Source: Galeruca laticollis | Lineage: Eukaryota; Arthropoda; Insecta; Coleoptera; Chrysomelidae | Reading direction: 5' to 3' | NCBI GenBank assembly: GCA_963921935.1 | Contig: OY998175.1 | Span: 230,880,122-230,944,121 of the forward strand | DNA length: 64,000 nt | Part shown: positions 49,319 through 59,215 of the stretch, in pieces | Position numbering within the stretch: the stretch's first letter is position 1 | How the letters are laid out: every line of letters starts with the position of its first letter | Program-made: the position numbers and the translations under genes | The notes under the pieces: generated by a model | Seen by the model: only the letters and a program-made list of their open reading frames with translations | What the model was told of the DNA's origin: nothing | The model's database searches: none

Positions 49319-50066
49319 TCCTCCTACCCCTATAGAAAGTACACACTTTCCTCCCTCAAATCAGGGAGGAAGTTCATACTTTTCCTCCCCCTCATTTCAA
49401 GTAAGTTGTAAACGCTGAAACTTGTGAATTCATTATATTCATATTGTTTCCATAATTTCTAGAACATCCTGTATATCCTGTTTTTTGGTAAAAATCAAAC
49501 ATTAATGTTACTTCAACGTAGTTCTTGAATACAAATTTCAACTTCAGGAATCTTAGATATTCGTTTTTTGAGTTCAGAATAAGAAAAGCATAGTATGCTG
49601 TGGCTCACTGACAGTAAACACGGCGATTGACTTTTGAGGTGCAAAGTCGCTACATTCATTGAACTTAGTTGAATTTTTGAAAAATGGAGAGCGATTTAAG
49701 TGATTTTGAATTTCCAAATACACCACCTAATATTAAGGAACAAGCCAACATAGCGTCATTAACCTTACTACCACAAAAATCTAAAGACAGGTATGAAAAA
49801 CAATATGCACAATATAAGCAATGGGCTGAAGACAACAAGATACATAAATATTCAGAGAATGTTTCACTGACATATTTTTCACTACAAGGAAATAAATTTT
49901 CAAAAAAGGTGGGTAGTAGGAAAAATCATATGTATCACATGGGAGTAAAGTGCCTTTTCCTCCCTTGGATGTTTACTGCCCTCCGCTTCGCAACGGGCAG
50001 TAAACTACATCCTGCGGGAGGAAAAGTGGCACTTTCCTCCCTAGTAATACAAATAGCTATTTATTT
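49319..50066 (+). mobile_element. Crypton-like insertion with a truncated tyrosine-recombinase N-terminus
   Basis: A block of about 745 bp interrupts the right mariner TIR. It contains 49684-50097, starting MESDLSDFEFPNTPP, with LLPQKSKDRYEKQYAQYKQWAEDNKI and SENVSLTYFS; this resembles the N-terminal core-binding region of Crypton/tyrosine-recombinase proteins in insects. The catalytic domain is absent; after about 49920 the frame runs into non-coding DNA rich in CCTCCC hairpins. The assignment is inferred from motif style only. Confidence 0.5.
49947..50033. repeat. Long hairpin in the Crypton-like insertion
   Basis: Outer arms 'aaagtgccttttcctccc' (49947-49964) and 'gggaggaaaagtggcacttt' (50014-50033) pair almost perfectly, and inside them 'gtttactgccc' (49971-49981) pairs exactly with 'gggcagtaaac' (49995-50005). 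A second hairpin, 'actttcctccct'/'agggaggaagt', is at the other end of the insertion (about 49346-49374). Confidence 0.8.
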
Positions 50067-50689
50067 TGATAAAAAGCAGTGGCTTCCCATTTTTTAATGT
50101 AATAAAATTATATTTTGTTCAATATCAACGGTTCAAAAAAAAGTAGATGATTAATTTTTGTCATTAAATTTTAGAAAAATGTATCCTCTTATAAAATATG
50201 TAAAAATGAATATACCATTACATTTTTTTTTAATTCAAAAATTTGGTACCATATCAGTTAACGCCATCTAGCGGCGAAGACGAAAGTCAAAACCAAGTAA
50301 GCGTTTCGTAGTGTAAATTATGTTCTTTCATATGATCCCAAATTTGTTAAAATCGGTGAAGCGAAACGGGAGGAATGTTCGTTTGTTTGAAAAAAGAATT
50401 GAACTTCCCCCACCGCTTTATTTTGATAGATAGAACAGAATATTTCAGTCAAAAAGTGTAGGTGAATAGTTAGTAAATATGAAAATGATATCATCGATAT
50501 ACTTTCATTAGGCAAAATTCTATAAAAATTCCATAGTGTTAGTTGTTACGCCCTCTAGTGGACGTTTGACAAACTCGTGAATAATTTACAGCAATTTCTC
50601 TTGGCGACTTTTATCTATATTTTCTAAATCAATAAGACCAATATCTTATTAGATATGGCCGCTCGCTACCCTTAATTGATCACCCGGTA

Positions 50690-51760
50690 CGATATGAATG
50701 AAAGCATTTCGAGTTCTTCTATGAAAAAATATCGCTAATGCTTCGGACTCCCTTATGAGATATAGGGTGATGAAAAAAATCAAGGTTTTTGTTTAATAAA
50801 GTATATGTGTTCAATCCCCATGGCAATTATTCAATTAATTTTCGGAAGCATTTAGCATTGCCCCCAAGTTAAAGCATAGTTCGGCGCGTGCCAACTAGAT
50901 TTTAGGCGAAAACCGAAGAGTAGCGTACATGTTGTCGATCGAGGTAAAACTCATTTTTACCTTTAAATTAAGTGTGTTACTCCAGATTTCATAATTCCCG
51001 TGGTGGTCCTATCTTCATTCTCAGTCGGTACCGACAAGAAGACCTACTGTCATAACCAGGGTAAGTGTTATCTGCTTCCTGTTTGTTTTATATGATTTTT
51101 TTTATTTTTTGCATCACTTTTATTGCCGGTATCAATCTATGCACTGAACCAAATATGAAGAAAAATAATTGATATCATTCGACTCTGTATACGATGAAAC
51201 ATATCATTCAACATCCTTCCCGAGAATTTTGTCATTTTCGGTGGGTTTATTACTACTAGGTGTCTGAAAAACCAAAATTCGTTAGTTTTCTATATTCGTG
51301 AATCACCTTGTATGAATTGTATCAACTGTGATGAAAGATGAAATGAATTTATATTATTATGTGATAATTCAACCTTTTTTCACATTTTCTCTTTATAAAA
51401 CAACAAAATTATAAAAGTCTCAAAATAGCATTATTATCAAGTGAAATCGCCCTGTAATACGAAAAGATTTGGAAATGAATTTCTCATGAATTTGTCATAC
51501 AAGGATGTGATGATAATACCACCAAAGATAAATCAGAACTAAATCATACGGAGTGATGAAAAATGAATATCCCTCATATTCAACACCCTGTATCTCAAAA
51601 ACTAGTCATAGAATCGTGTTACACCCACTGAATCATTTCACTAGAATGATCAAATCAACAACATATCAAAAATTCAAGAAATTTGACGGGGAGATATTTT
51701 CCTATATAAGGTGTGCGGGGCCCTTTGTGAATTCGACGCACCCGCATTTTTAGATTTAAT
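50690..51760 (-). repeat. Inverted, diverged copy of the dispersed repeat at 1385-2010
   Basis: Reverse-complement similarity over most of its length, with extra sequence around 51000-51150. Together with copies A and B this makes three members in the window. Confidence 0.65.
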
Positions 51761-51829
51761 ATTATTATTACCGCCGACCCACCGTAAATAGCCCCGAACC
51801 ACCGAAGGCACGTCACCGCAACCTTTCAT

Positions 51830-53573
51830 CAATCTCAACAACTCATTATATTCAGACTATTCGGATTTACTTTATCTGAACTAAAAATTCTTGCTTACGA
51901 ACTAGCCGTGCAGAATAACATCAACCACAATTTTAATACAGAAAAGAAAATGGCTGGTAAATGTTGGCTTTATTCGTTTTTGTCACGGCATCTAAATCTT
52001 CGATTAAGGACTTCAAAAGCTACTTCAATTGGACGAGCTATAGGATTTAACCGAGCAGCAATAGGGAAGTTTTTCACTCTGTTAACACAAGTTTATAACC
52101 AACACAAGTTTCCTCCTGAGCGCATATGGAATGTTGATGAAACTGGAATTACAACTGTCCCCAACAAGCAATCTAAAGTTATTTCTACGAGAGGAAAACG
52201 ACAAATTGGTGCTCTGGTTTCCGCTGAAAGAGGAACCTTGGTTACCTCCGAAATCTGTATGAGCGGAAGTGGTTCCTATATGCCTACAATGCTGATTTTT
52301 CCTAGAAAGCTTCCAAACGCGCAGCTTCTAGACCACGCTCCTTCTGGAACATTTGCTGAGTTCCACCCAAGTGGATGGATCAAAACAGATATTTTTATTA
52401 AGTGGTTTAAAAAGTTCATCGAGTTCACTCACCCGACACCAGAAAATCCTGTTCTATTGCTTCTTGATGGACACGCGACCCATACAAAAAGCCTGGAGTT
52501 GATAAATCTGGCCAGAGAAAATCACGTTATTATCATATGCTTTCCACCGCATACTACGCTCCGGTTACAACCACTTGACGTGTCATTTATGGCTCCCTTG
52601 AACACATATTATGGAGAAGTAAGAAAATGGATGCGCCAGCATCCTGGAAGACGTGTTACAATTTATGAAGTGGGAGAACTCTTTGGTGAGGCTTTTGTTA
52701 AATCGGCAGTTATGCAAACTGCAATAAATGGTTTCAGGAAGTCTGGAGTTTGTCCGCTTAATCCTGATGTTTTTCCTGAGTGGATGTTTGCTCCCTCAGA
52801 AACTACAGAGCGAAAACTAAATATACAAGAAGATGAATCTACGACACCCAATTTGAATAAGGATTTAGGCAAAAAACTTGATAAAGATTCTACTTCAACT
52901 ACAAAGCTGACAGCTACACCATTATTACCTCCGTTACCTCCACCTATCGATTCTCCCCAACCAAGATGTAGCCGTATTGATTCTCCTCAACCAAGCTGTA
53001 GCCGTATCGATTCTCCCCATCCAAGCTGTAGCTCCTTAAACTCTCACACTGCATATCATACTAACATCTCTTCATCTTCTAAACAAGCCACCACTGAATC
53101 TGATAGTTTACAAGCAACATTACCAAAACCAATTTGTGATTTTTCAGTCTCTTCAAAAGAGGTTTTTCCGATCCCTAAGGCAACCAGGAAGCCATCCAAC
53201 GATAACAGGAGAAGAGGAAAGGCTGCTGTAATAACATCATCTCCTTATAAGTCTGAGTTAGAGGCAAATTTTAAAAAATCTCCAGTCGTGAAAAAATTTA
53301 AGCTAAATGAACCGGACAAAAATGAAAAAAAATGTGGTAAAAAAGGCTGCACCAAAAACAAAATTGGTTCCGGAATTAAAGATTGCAGATTCTGATAGTT
53401 CGGAGGAAGAAGATAATAATGACGATGCGTGTCTGTATTGCAATGAATTATATTCAAACTCTAAGGCAAAGGAAGGTTGGATAAAATGTGTGTCTTGCAA
53501 CAAATGGGCTCATGAAGGCTGTAGTGCCTATGATGATGTAGATGAAGTTTTTATTTGCGACTTCTGTTCATAG
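51830..53573 (+). pseudogene. pogo/Tigger-type transposase with C-terminal PHD finger
   Basis: The open frame can be followed from about 51857 (FGFTLSELKILAYELAVQ) to 53395. Domains: end of a CENP-B-type DNA-binding region (AGKCWLYSFLSRHLNLRLRT), then a DDE_1 catalytic domain with WNVDETG, VLLLLDGHATH and LRLQPLDVSFM, carrying three acidic residues, followed by a Ser/Pro-rich linker with three copies of a 'IDSPQPxCSR' repeat. A frameshift in an A-rich stretch near 53330 separates it from a PHD finger (53430-53573: CLYC...CVSCNKWAHEGC...FICDFC). The first helix-turn-helix is missing, so the 5' end is truncated. DDE_1 transposases with a terminal PHD finger are known in insects. Only the frameshift and 5' loss argue against function. 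Confidence 0.8.
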
Positions 53574-53639
53574 ATTTTCGATTTTTGTTCACATATTTTC
53601 AATAAATATTTCCATTTCTTTTAACATGGTAATTAAGTT

Positions 53640-53860
53640 ACTACCCGGTTTTATCATACCGGCTGGACAAAACCGGGTATTTTGCAATATTTTCTTAAAA
53701 ATAGAAAAAATAAAAAATTTAAGAATATTAATGCAAATTGACATTGGTATATCAACCTTAGGTCATTTGAGAAGATTTCTTTCTGTAGCAAACGTTTGCT
53801 ACTCTAACATAGCAGAAGAAGTAGTCAGTTTTTGTACAGGTACCCGGTTTTGTCCAACTC
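53640..53860. repeat. Inverted repeat with ACCCGGTTTTGTCCA arms
   Basis: TGGACAAAACCGGGT (about 53664-53678) and ACCCGGTTTTGTCCA (about 53843-53857) are exact inverted complements about 165 bp apart, just downstream of the pogo-type gene. This could be the terminus of a small MITE. A third partial copy, 'acccggttttatcat', is at 53643. Confidence 0.6.
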
Positions 53861-54277
53861 TCCCCTATATTACTGAAAAAAAATTGCCGGGGAAAACGCG
53901 CTGTTGCCATTTTTTGAATGCGGTTTAGAAGTAACGAAATGAGATATATGAAAAATTAATGGTATTTTATGTTGTAGACTATTTTTAAGCACCGATACGA
54001 AAATGAAAATCCGCGAGAATGCGTTGTTTCACCACTATACAGTGATCCTCTTCCCGATCTTTAACACAGATCAACTAATAATATCTATTCTTATCAACTT
54101 AATATCGCTATGGTCAATAAATGCGAAAATTTGAAAAACATTGTCAATAAAGCATAAAAACGACAATCCTGATAAACCATAAAAGGTAGGTATGTATACA
54201 TTGTACATATATGTGAATTTAATATTCAGTTAAGTTAAATCATTTCGTTCATATTTACGTTCATATTATTTACGAAA

Positions 54278-54523
54278 ATGTCTACTCAAGTTGTAGAAAT
54301 GGCTCTTCCTCGTTCGCGACAAGAAGGTTATGAATTCGCTCTTTTACATGGTTTGTTGACTAAACGCCCCTTATGTAAAACCAAATGTAAAGGGCATGCT
54401 AACAAACCTGATATATTTTCCCATTATTACCATGTTCAAAATCAGCAAAGTGTCGTCCAGATGAAACTGTCGCAAAAAACACGTGGTTCAAACAAATCCA
54501 TTTGTCTCCCGAAATCGAAATAA
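54278..54523 (+). CDS. Short open frame, unknown (possible exon)
   Basis: 82 codons from an ATG in an AAA-ATG context. The product has a Cys-poor basic tail (KTKCKGHANKPDIF, KLSQKTRGSNKSICLPKSK) and no domain I recognise. The end TAAG|GTACGT contains a possible splice donor. It could be a chance frame; the flanking 53930-54277 and 54530-55120 are AT-rich without other coding signals. Confidence 0.2.
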   Translation: MSTQVVEMALPRSRQEGYEFALLHGLLTKRPLCKTKCKGHANKPDIFSHYYHVQNQQSVVQMKLSQKTRGSNKSICLPKSK

Positions 54524-54529
54524 GGTACG

Positions 54530-55120
54530 TTTTTTTCATCTTTAAAAAACTCATAACAATATTATCAAATATTTTAGAGTCTTGTTTGGTTTTGCACACA
54601 ACGAGTCGTTCTAACGAAATCTGTTTTTCTGTGAATTATAAGGCGCAGTAAGAAGGTCAAAATCTTCGATAAATGCAAAAAACCGCACATGTATATAATA
54701 TTCCCCACCCAGCTCCCCACTTCACTCCACGATCTCGAAAGTATGTAAAAAAGTTGAGAATACTATAGAAAACTTCGAAATATTGAAGATTTTCAGTTAC
54801 ACCGCTCTTATGATAAATTTCCGCGGAAAAAGTTATGTAGAAAAGTAATAGTAAATTATTTATCAAACAAAAATATGTAGTTTTTATCTTCTTATAAAAT
54901 TTCGGCACTTCTAAACCCGGAAAAGTCAATAAAAATTATTGTGATAAAAATACATTTTCAAATAAAACTTAGTTCACATCGTTATATTGAATGTTTTCAC
55001 GTGAATCTATAACAAAAAAAACTATTAAAACACCGTTAAGCTTCGAATTTTAGTTAATAGTAGAAAAATTAAAAATTCGAGTTTTCTCAGAAACGAAGAA
55101 TTTTCGCGGCAAAAATCAAA
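54530..55120. other. AT-rich DNA, nothing recognised
   Basis: No coherent coding or repeat signal seen. Confidence 0.5.
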
Positions 55121-55124
55121 TTGT

Positions 55125-55456
55125 GTAGTGCTAGCTTGTGACGCGTTTTCCTCCCTAAGGCGACGTATGCGCGTGATATATAGGTAGCGGCCTCTTGCTC
55201 TACCCCTTAACGCCTCGGAAACGTCACTTCTGACACCTTTGAAACCTTACACTTTCTCGGGCGTCAGATTTTTAACGTGGTTGTCTCCACGGCCCCTTGA
55301 CTTCACTCGTCGAGAGTTCTAAGTAGCCTCAGATGCAGATGGAGGTACGGTAAATTCTAGGGGTCTATTGTCGTCTAAATTCGGGAGGTTGCTAAATATA
55401 TAAAACAATTGTTCTCGCTAGTCCTGAAATAAATATTATTATCCTGATCCACACTA
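55125..55456. repeat. Candidate solo LTR
   Basis: The block starts TGTGTAGTG and ends CACACTAC, which are inverted. It is GC-richer than its surroundings, contains a TATA-like 'gatatatagg' near 55177 and an AATAAA near 55430, as an LTR of about 330 bp would. No second copy or clear target duplication was found, so this is tentative. Confidence 0.3.
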
Positions 55457-55789
55457 CGGAGAAGCTAAAATTCGTGCAGCCAAACAACTACTCTACCATA
55501 ATGAAGTACTAGTCTATAATAGATCAATAAAACACAACACAGGTTCATTTCATATTTATTACAATGATACCCAGCCGTTATATATACAAAATAAACAATA
55601 CTCACAAGCACATATGTATTATTAGCGACGAAGCAGGCAGGACATAAGCGAGAGTGGTTTATAATCATAAAATAGCGTACATGCAAAGAAAAGAAGCGGT
55701 AAAAAGCAAACAAAACTATTCTAAGTTTGGTGGTCTTTTCATTCAAATATTTGATAAACTCTCATGCAACGAACGGGTTAGGCGTTACT

Positions 55790-56725
55790 AAAAAGAAAAC
55801 TATCAGATCGGGAAAACAATACTAGAGATCGGGGCTCTAGACTTAAATTGTCAATAATTCACTAAAATTTGAACGAAATCGAGAAAGGTATCAAAGGACG
55901 GAACTAGTATCAAGAAAACCCACTAACAGAAAATTCGGAAAAGGTAATGAAAACGGGGGGATTCTAGAATCAATCAAGATTCTCCCTGAAATCGGAGAAG
56001 TTATCAAAGAACGGGAATTCTGAATTTAAAAGATGATTCGGGAAAGGTATTGAAACTGGGAATTCTAGATTTAGAATATCCGGGAGCCCTAGCGTTTATG
56101 TATGCCTGGCGCAAACGGATGTTTAAATCAGGAATTGTCCCTACCAATTGAAGGAAAAGGTATTAAAAACAACGGGGCGAATATCAACCAAACTAACTAA
56201 AAGGAAACTCGGGAAAAGTATTGCAACTGGGAATTCGAGATTTAAAATATCCGGGAGCCCTAGCGCTTGTGTATGCCTGGCGCAAACGGATATTTCAATC
56301 AGGAATTTTCCTTGCAAAATCGAAGAAAAATGTATTAAAGAACGGAACTAATATTAACAAAACCCACTGAAAGAAAACTCGGGAAAGGTATTGAAACTGG
56401 GAATTCTAGATTTGAAATATCCGGGAGCCCTAGCGTTTATGTATGCCTGGCGCAAACGGATATTTCAATCAGGAATTGTCCCTACAAATTGAAGAAAAAG
56501 GTATTAAAAAGTACGGGACGAATATCAACCAAACTCACTAAAAGGAAACTCGGGAAAAGTATTGCAACTAGGAACTCGAGATTTAAAATATCCGGGAGCC
56601 CTAGCGTTTATGTAGGCCTGGCGCAAACGGATATTTCAATCAGGAATTCACCTCGCAAAATCGAAGGAAAATGTATTAAAGAACGGAACTAATATCAAGA
56701 AACCTACGAAAAAGTAAAATCGGGA
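55790..56725 (+). repeat. ~170-bp satellite, long array
   Basis: At least four good units starting near 56041, 56211, 56382 and 56551, preceded by about 250 bp of decayed units (55790-56040). Units carry 'ccgggagccctagcgtttat'. The 270 bp after the array also match the sequence after the satellite in copies A and B (4395-4655), so the satellite and this flank travelled as one block. Confidence 0.9.
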
Positions 56726-56995
56726 AAGGTATTAAATCAGATGCGATATATAAATGGTTTACCACACTCCAATTTACAAGATATTCCCACTTATTTTAAA
56801 ATGAAAATCAACTACATAAATATTTTAAATTGATAATTGAAAAGACCACATATTTTCGTTTTAATTATTACTAAAACTTTTACCTTTACAGCGACGAAAT
56901 TATCGAGAATTCAAAACTAAAATCAACTACGTGAATATTCTAAATTTAAAATCGAAAAGACCATTTAGTTTTCGGGTTTTTATTACTCAGAAGTT

Positions 56996-57420
56996 CTTAC
57001 CTTCACAGCAACGAAGTTATCAAGAAAAAAATTTTTTACAGCGCGGAAAAAAAACTCAATAAGAAAAATCGGCAAAAAGCTAAGCAATTTACGGCGGACG
57101 ATGCACAATTTTCGCTTCTGTTTCGGTCGGCTGGCACTTCGGTACTCTCTCTGTAGTCTCTGTTCGATTTTAAAATCTACCTGCCGTCCAACCTCACGGT
57201 TCCACCTCCGTCTCGATTAGTTTGGCCATGCGCGCATCTACCAATATCTACCTCGTTGCAGTGGGGAGACCAGTACATTCAAATGTTGGGTTTTAAAATC
57301 GAAATGAATACTTTACCCAGGAAAAATGATTTCTCCATCGCAATTAGATATAAAAGAAATAAAAATGTTGAAATTTTGAATAACTATTAATCCTGTTCTA
57401 CCCGAAACCAGGGGATAAAA
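56996..57420. other. Unique sequence, no gene recognised
   Basis: Includes a relatively GC-rich patch (57100-57280). No coding signal seen. Confidence 0.4.
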
Positions 57421-57711
57421 TAAAATAAAATGTTCACGGAGATTTACAATACTTTAAAATACTTATAAGGCAATATACAAATGATTATATATACTCGTCG
57501 ACATAAACTTTAAAATGAAAATATACTCGGCGCATAAACTAATAAATGATTTAAATACAAAGAAACGACTATGTGACGGGTGATACATAATAGAAATTAG
57601 ATATATACTCGGTGACATAAACTATCAAATGAAAATACAGTCGGCGGCATAAACTAAAAATGGTTTTGTATACAAGGGAAAAGAATATATAATGGGGATA
57701 CGTAATATAAA

Positions 57712-57715
<4 letters not shown>

Positions 57716-57759
<44 letters not shown>
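57716..57759. repeat. (TA)n left of retrozyme-like locus 2
   Basis: TA repeat directly joining the minisatellite to the hammerhead block. Confidence 0.95.
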
Positions 57760-57764
<5 letters not shown>

Positions 57765-57859
57765 AGATGTAGGAATATCGCGTGATATGTTAACAACAAC
57801 AACAAAGAGAATCATGGGTAATTCACGCAAAGTAAAGGGCTACTGAAATAGAGTGGTAA

Positions 57860-57904
57860 CCGTGGACATGCATGTTTCTGGCTCATTTTGCCTCATCAGC
57901 ACGG
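57860..57904 (-). ncRNA. Hammerhead ribozyme, locus 2, minus strand
   Basis: Same sequence as 58330-58374 on the other arm of the palindrome; cleavage predicted between plus bases 57865 and 57864. Confidence 0.7.
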
Positions 57905-58329
57905 CATAACCAAATAAAGATGTGAAATTTGGGAGCAAAGATGTTAATCGAAACATGGAAAAACACAAAATAACGGATTTCAGCAGGGAAACCAAAATGA
58001 GCCAGAAACATGCATGTCCACGGTTACCACTCTATTTCAGTAGCCCTTTACTTTGCGTGAATTACCCATGATTCTCTTTGTTGTTGTTGTTAACATATCA
58101 CGCGATATTCCTACATCTTCTTTGTTATTTACTATGGGTCGGAAGGTTCATGGCGGGGGGGCTATATGCGCCTCCGTGTCGATGTTGGTTGATGTCCTGA
58201 AAACTCGGGATCTTCCAATTGAAGACACAAATGAGCGTTTGGTTTCCCTGCTGAAATCCGTTATTTTGTGTTTTTCCATGTTTCGATTAACATCTTTGCT
58301 CCCAAATTTCACATCTTTATTTGGTTATG

Positions 58330-58374
58330 CCGTGCTGATGAGGCAAAATGAGCCAGAAACATGCATGTCCACGG
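58330..58374 (+). ncRNA. Hammerhead ribozyme, locus 2, plus strand
   Basis: Stem I CCGUG (58330-58334) pairs perfectly with CACGG (58370-58374); core CUGAUGA (58335-58341); stem II GGC/GCC with a 7-base loop and one extra A before GAAAC; stem III ACAU/AUGU; cleavage triplet GUC (58367-58369). All conserved core bases are present. The extra A at the base of stem II is the only deviation from the textbook fold. Confidence 0.75.
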
Positions 58375-58434
58375 TTACCACTCTATTTCAGTAGCCCTTT
58401 ACTTTGCGTGAATTACCCATGATTCTCTTTGTTG

Positions 58435-58436
<2 letters not shown>

Positions 58437-58500
<64 letters not shown>
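58437..58500. repeat. (TA)n right of retrozyme-like locus 2
   Basis: TA repeat joining the hammerhead block back to the minisatellite. Confidence 0.95.
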
Positions 58501-58502
<2 letters not shown>

Positions 58503-58740
58503 GGCGACATAAAATAAAAATATACTCGGCGCCTAAACTATTAAATGATTTAAATACAAAGAAACGAGTATGTGACGGGTGATACATAGTATAAATTAAA
58601 TATATACTCGGTGACATAAACTATGAAATAATTTTTATACGCAGGTCAGAATACCTAACGGGTAATATATAATATAAAATTAAAAATATACTCAGCGACA
58701 GAAAATATAAAATGAAAATACACTCGGTGACACAAAATTA

Positions 58741-59200
58741 CCTCTTAGTAGCGAAAACCTCGTTACAAGCTTTCTTGTATAGAATCATCCTATAAACCGA
58801 TATTCCATGTAACTGATTTCTGCTAAACGGAACTTGAGCCAATACTACAAAGAAATTTCGAAGAAACATCAAACAATTTATGAAATAAATGACAAAAACA
58901 TCTGATTTAATCGATATTTTTGTTAAATCCTTTATAACAGAATTATGTTTCGTATACTCAAACACATTCAAAGCTCAAGATCATTGTAACACGCCCAGCC
59001 GATGAAAGAGAAATAAATGAATATCTGTTAACTTAGTTAATTTATAATGTACATAAAACCATATTTTTTTCATTTAAATTAACGTTCATAAGACAGCTAT
59101 GGCCATTAGCACGAGGTACAATACGGACAAAGTTACAATACATAATATAATTAGAAACTAATAGCTTCAAATTAACATGAATATGGGATATGTTATTTAA
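58741..59200. other. No gene recognised
   Basis: AT-rich spacer between the minisatellite and the 3' end of the I-like LINE. Confidence 0.5.
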
Positions 59201-59215
59201 ATGGAATTTTTTTTA

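Larger units (their letters stand above)
42635..50375 (+). mobile_element. Mariner-like transposon with long TIRs, host of nested insertions
   Basis: The left arm (about 42635-43065) is the inverted complement of the right arm (49225-49320 plus 50063-50375), giving TIRs of about 400 bp. Between them is a mariner/Tc1-type transposase relic. Two later insertions lie inside: a self-nested transposon pair (44208-49045) in the transposase gene and a Crypton-like piece (about 49319-50066) in the right TIR. Removing both leaves an element of about 2.15 kb. The exact outer ends and target duplication were not resolved. Confidence 0.75.
57760..58436 (+). repeat. Retrozyme-like locus 2: inverted 351-bp hammerhead repeat
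   Basis: The left part (57760-57994) is the inverted complement of sequence in the right part (57995-58436), giving a palindrome with arms of about 130 bp around a spacer of about 105 bp. The right part holds one complete unit plus the 3' piece of another; the equivalent ribozyme bases at 58018 and 58369 are 351 bp apart. The unit aligns with the 355-bp unit of locus 1 over its length with many substitutions, so the two loci are old relatives rather than a recent duplication. Confidence 0.7.
57480..58740. repeat. Minisatellite with 'tatactcggcgacataaac' phrases, split by locus 2
   Basis: Degenerate repeats containing 'atactcggygacataaacta' and 'gtgacgggtgatacat' occur at 57480-57713 and again at 58501-58740. 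The hammerhead repeat block and its (TA)n flanks lie in between, replacing the point where 'gaatatata' would meet 'ctcggcgac'. Confidence 0.8.
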
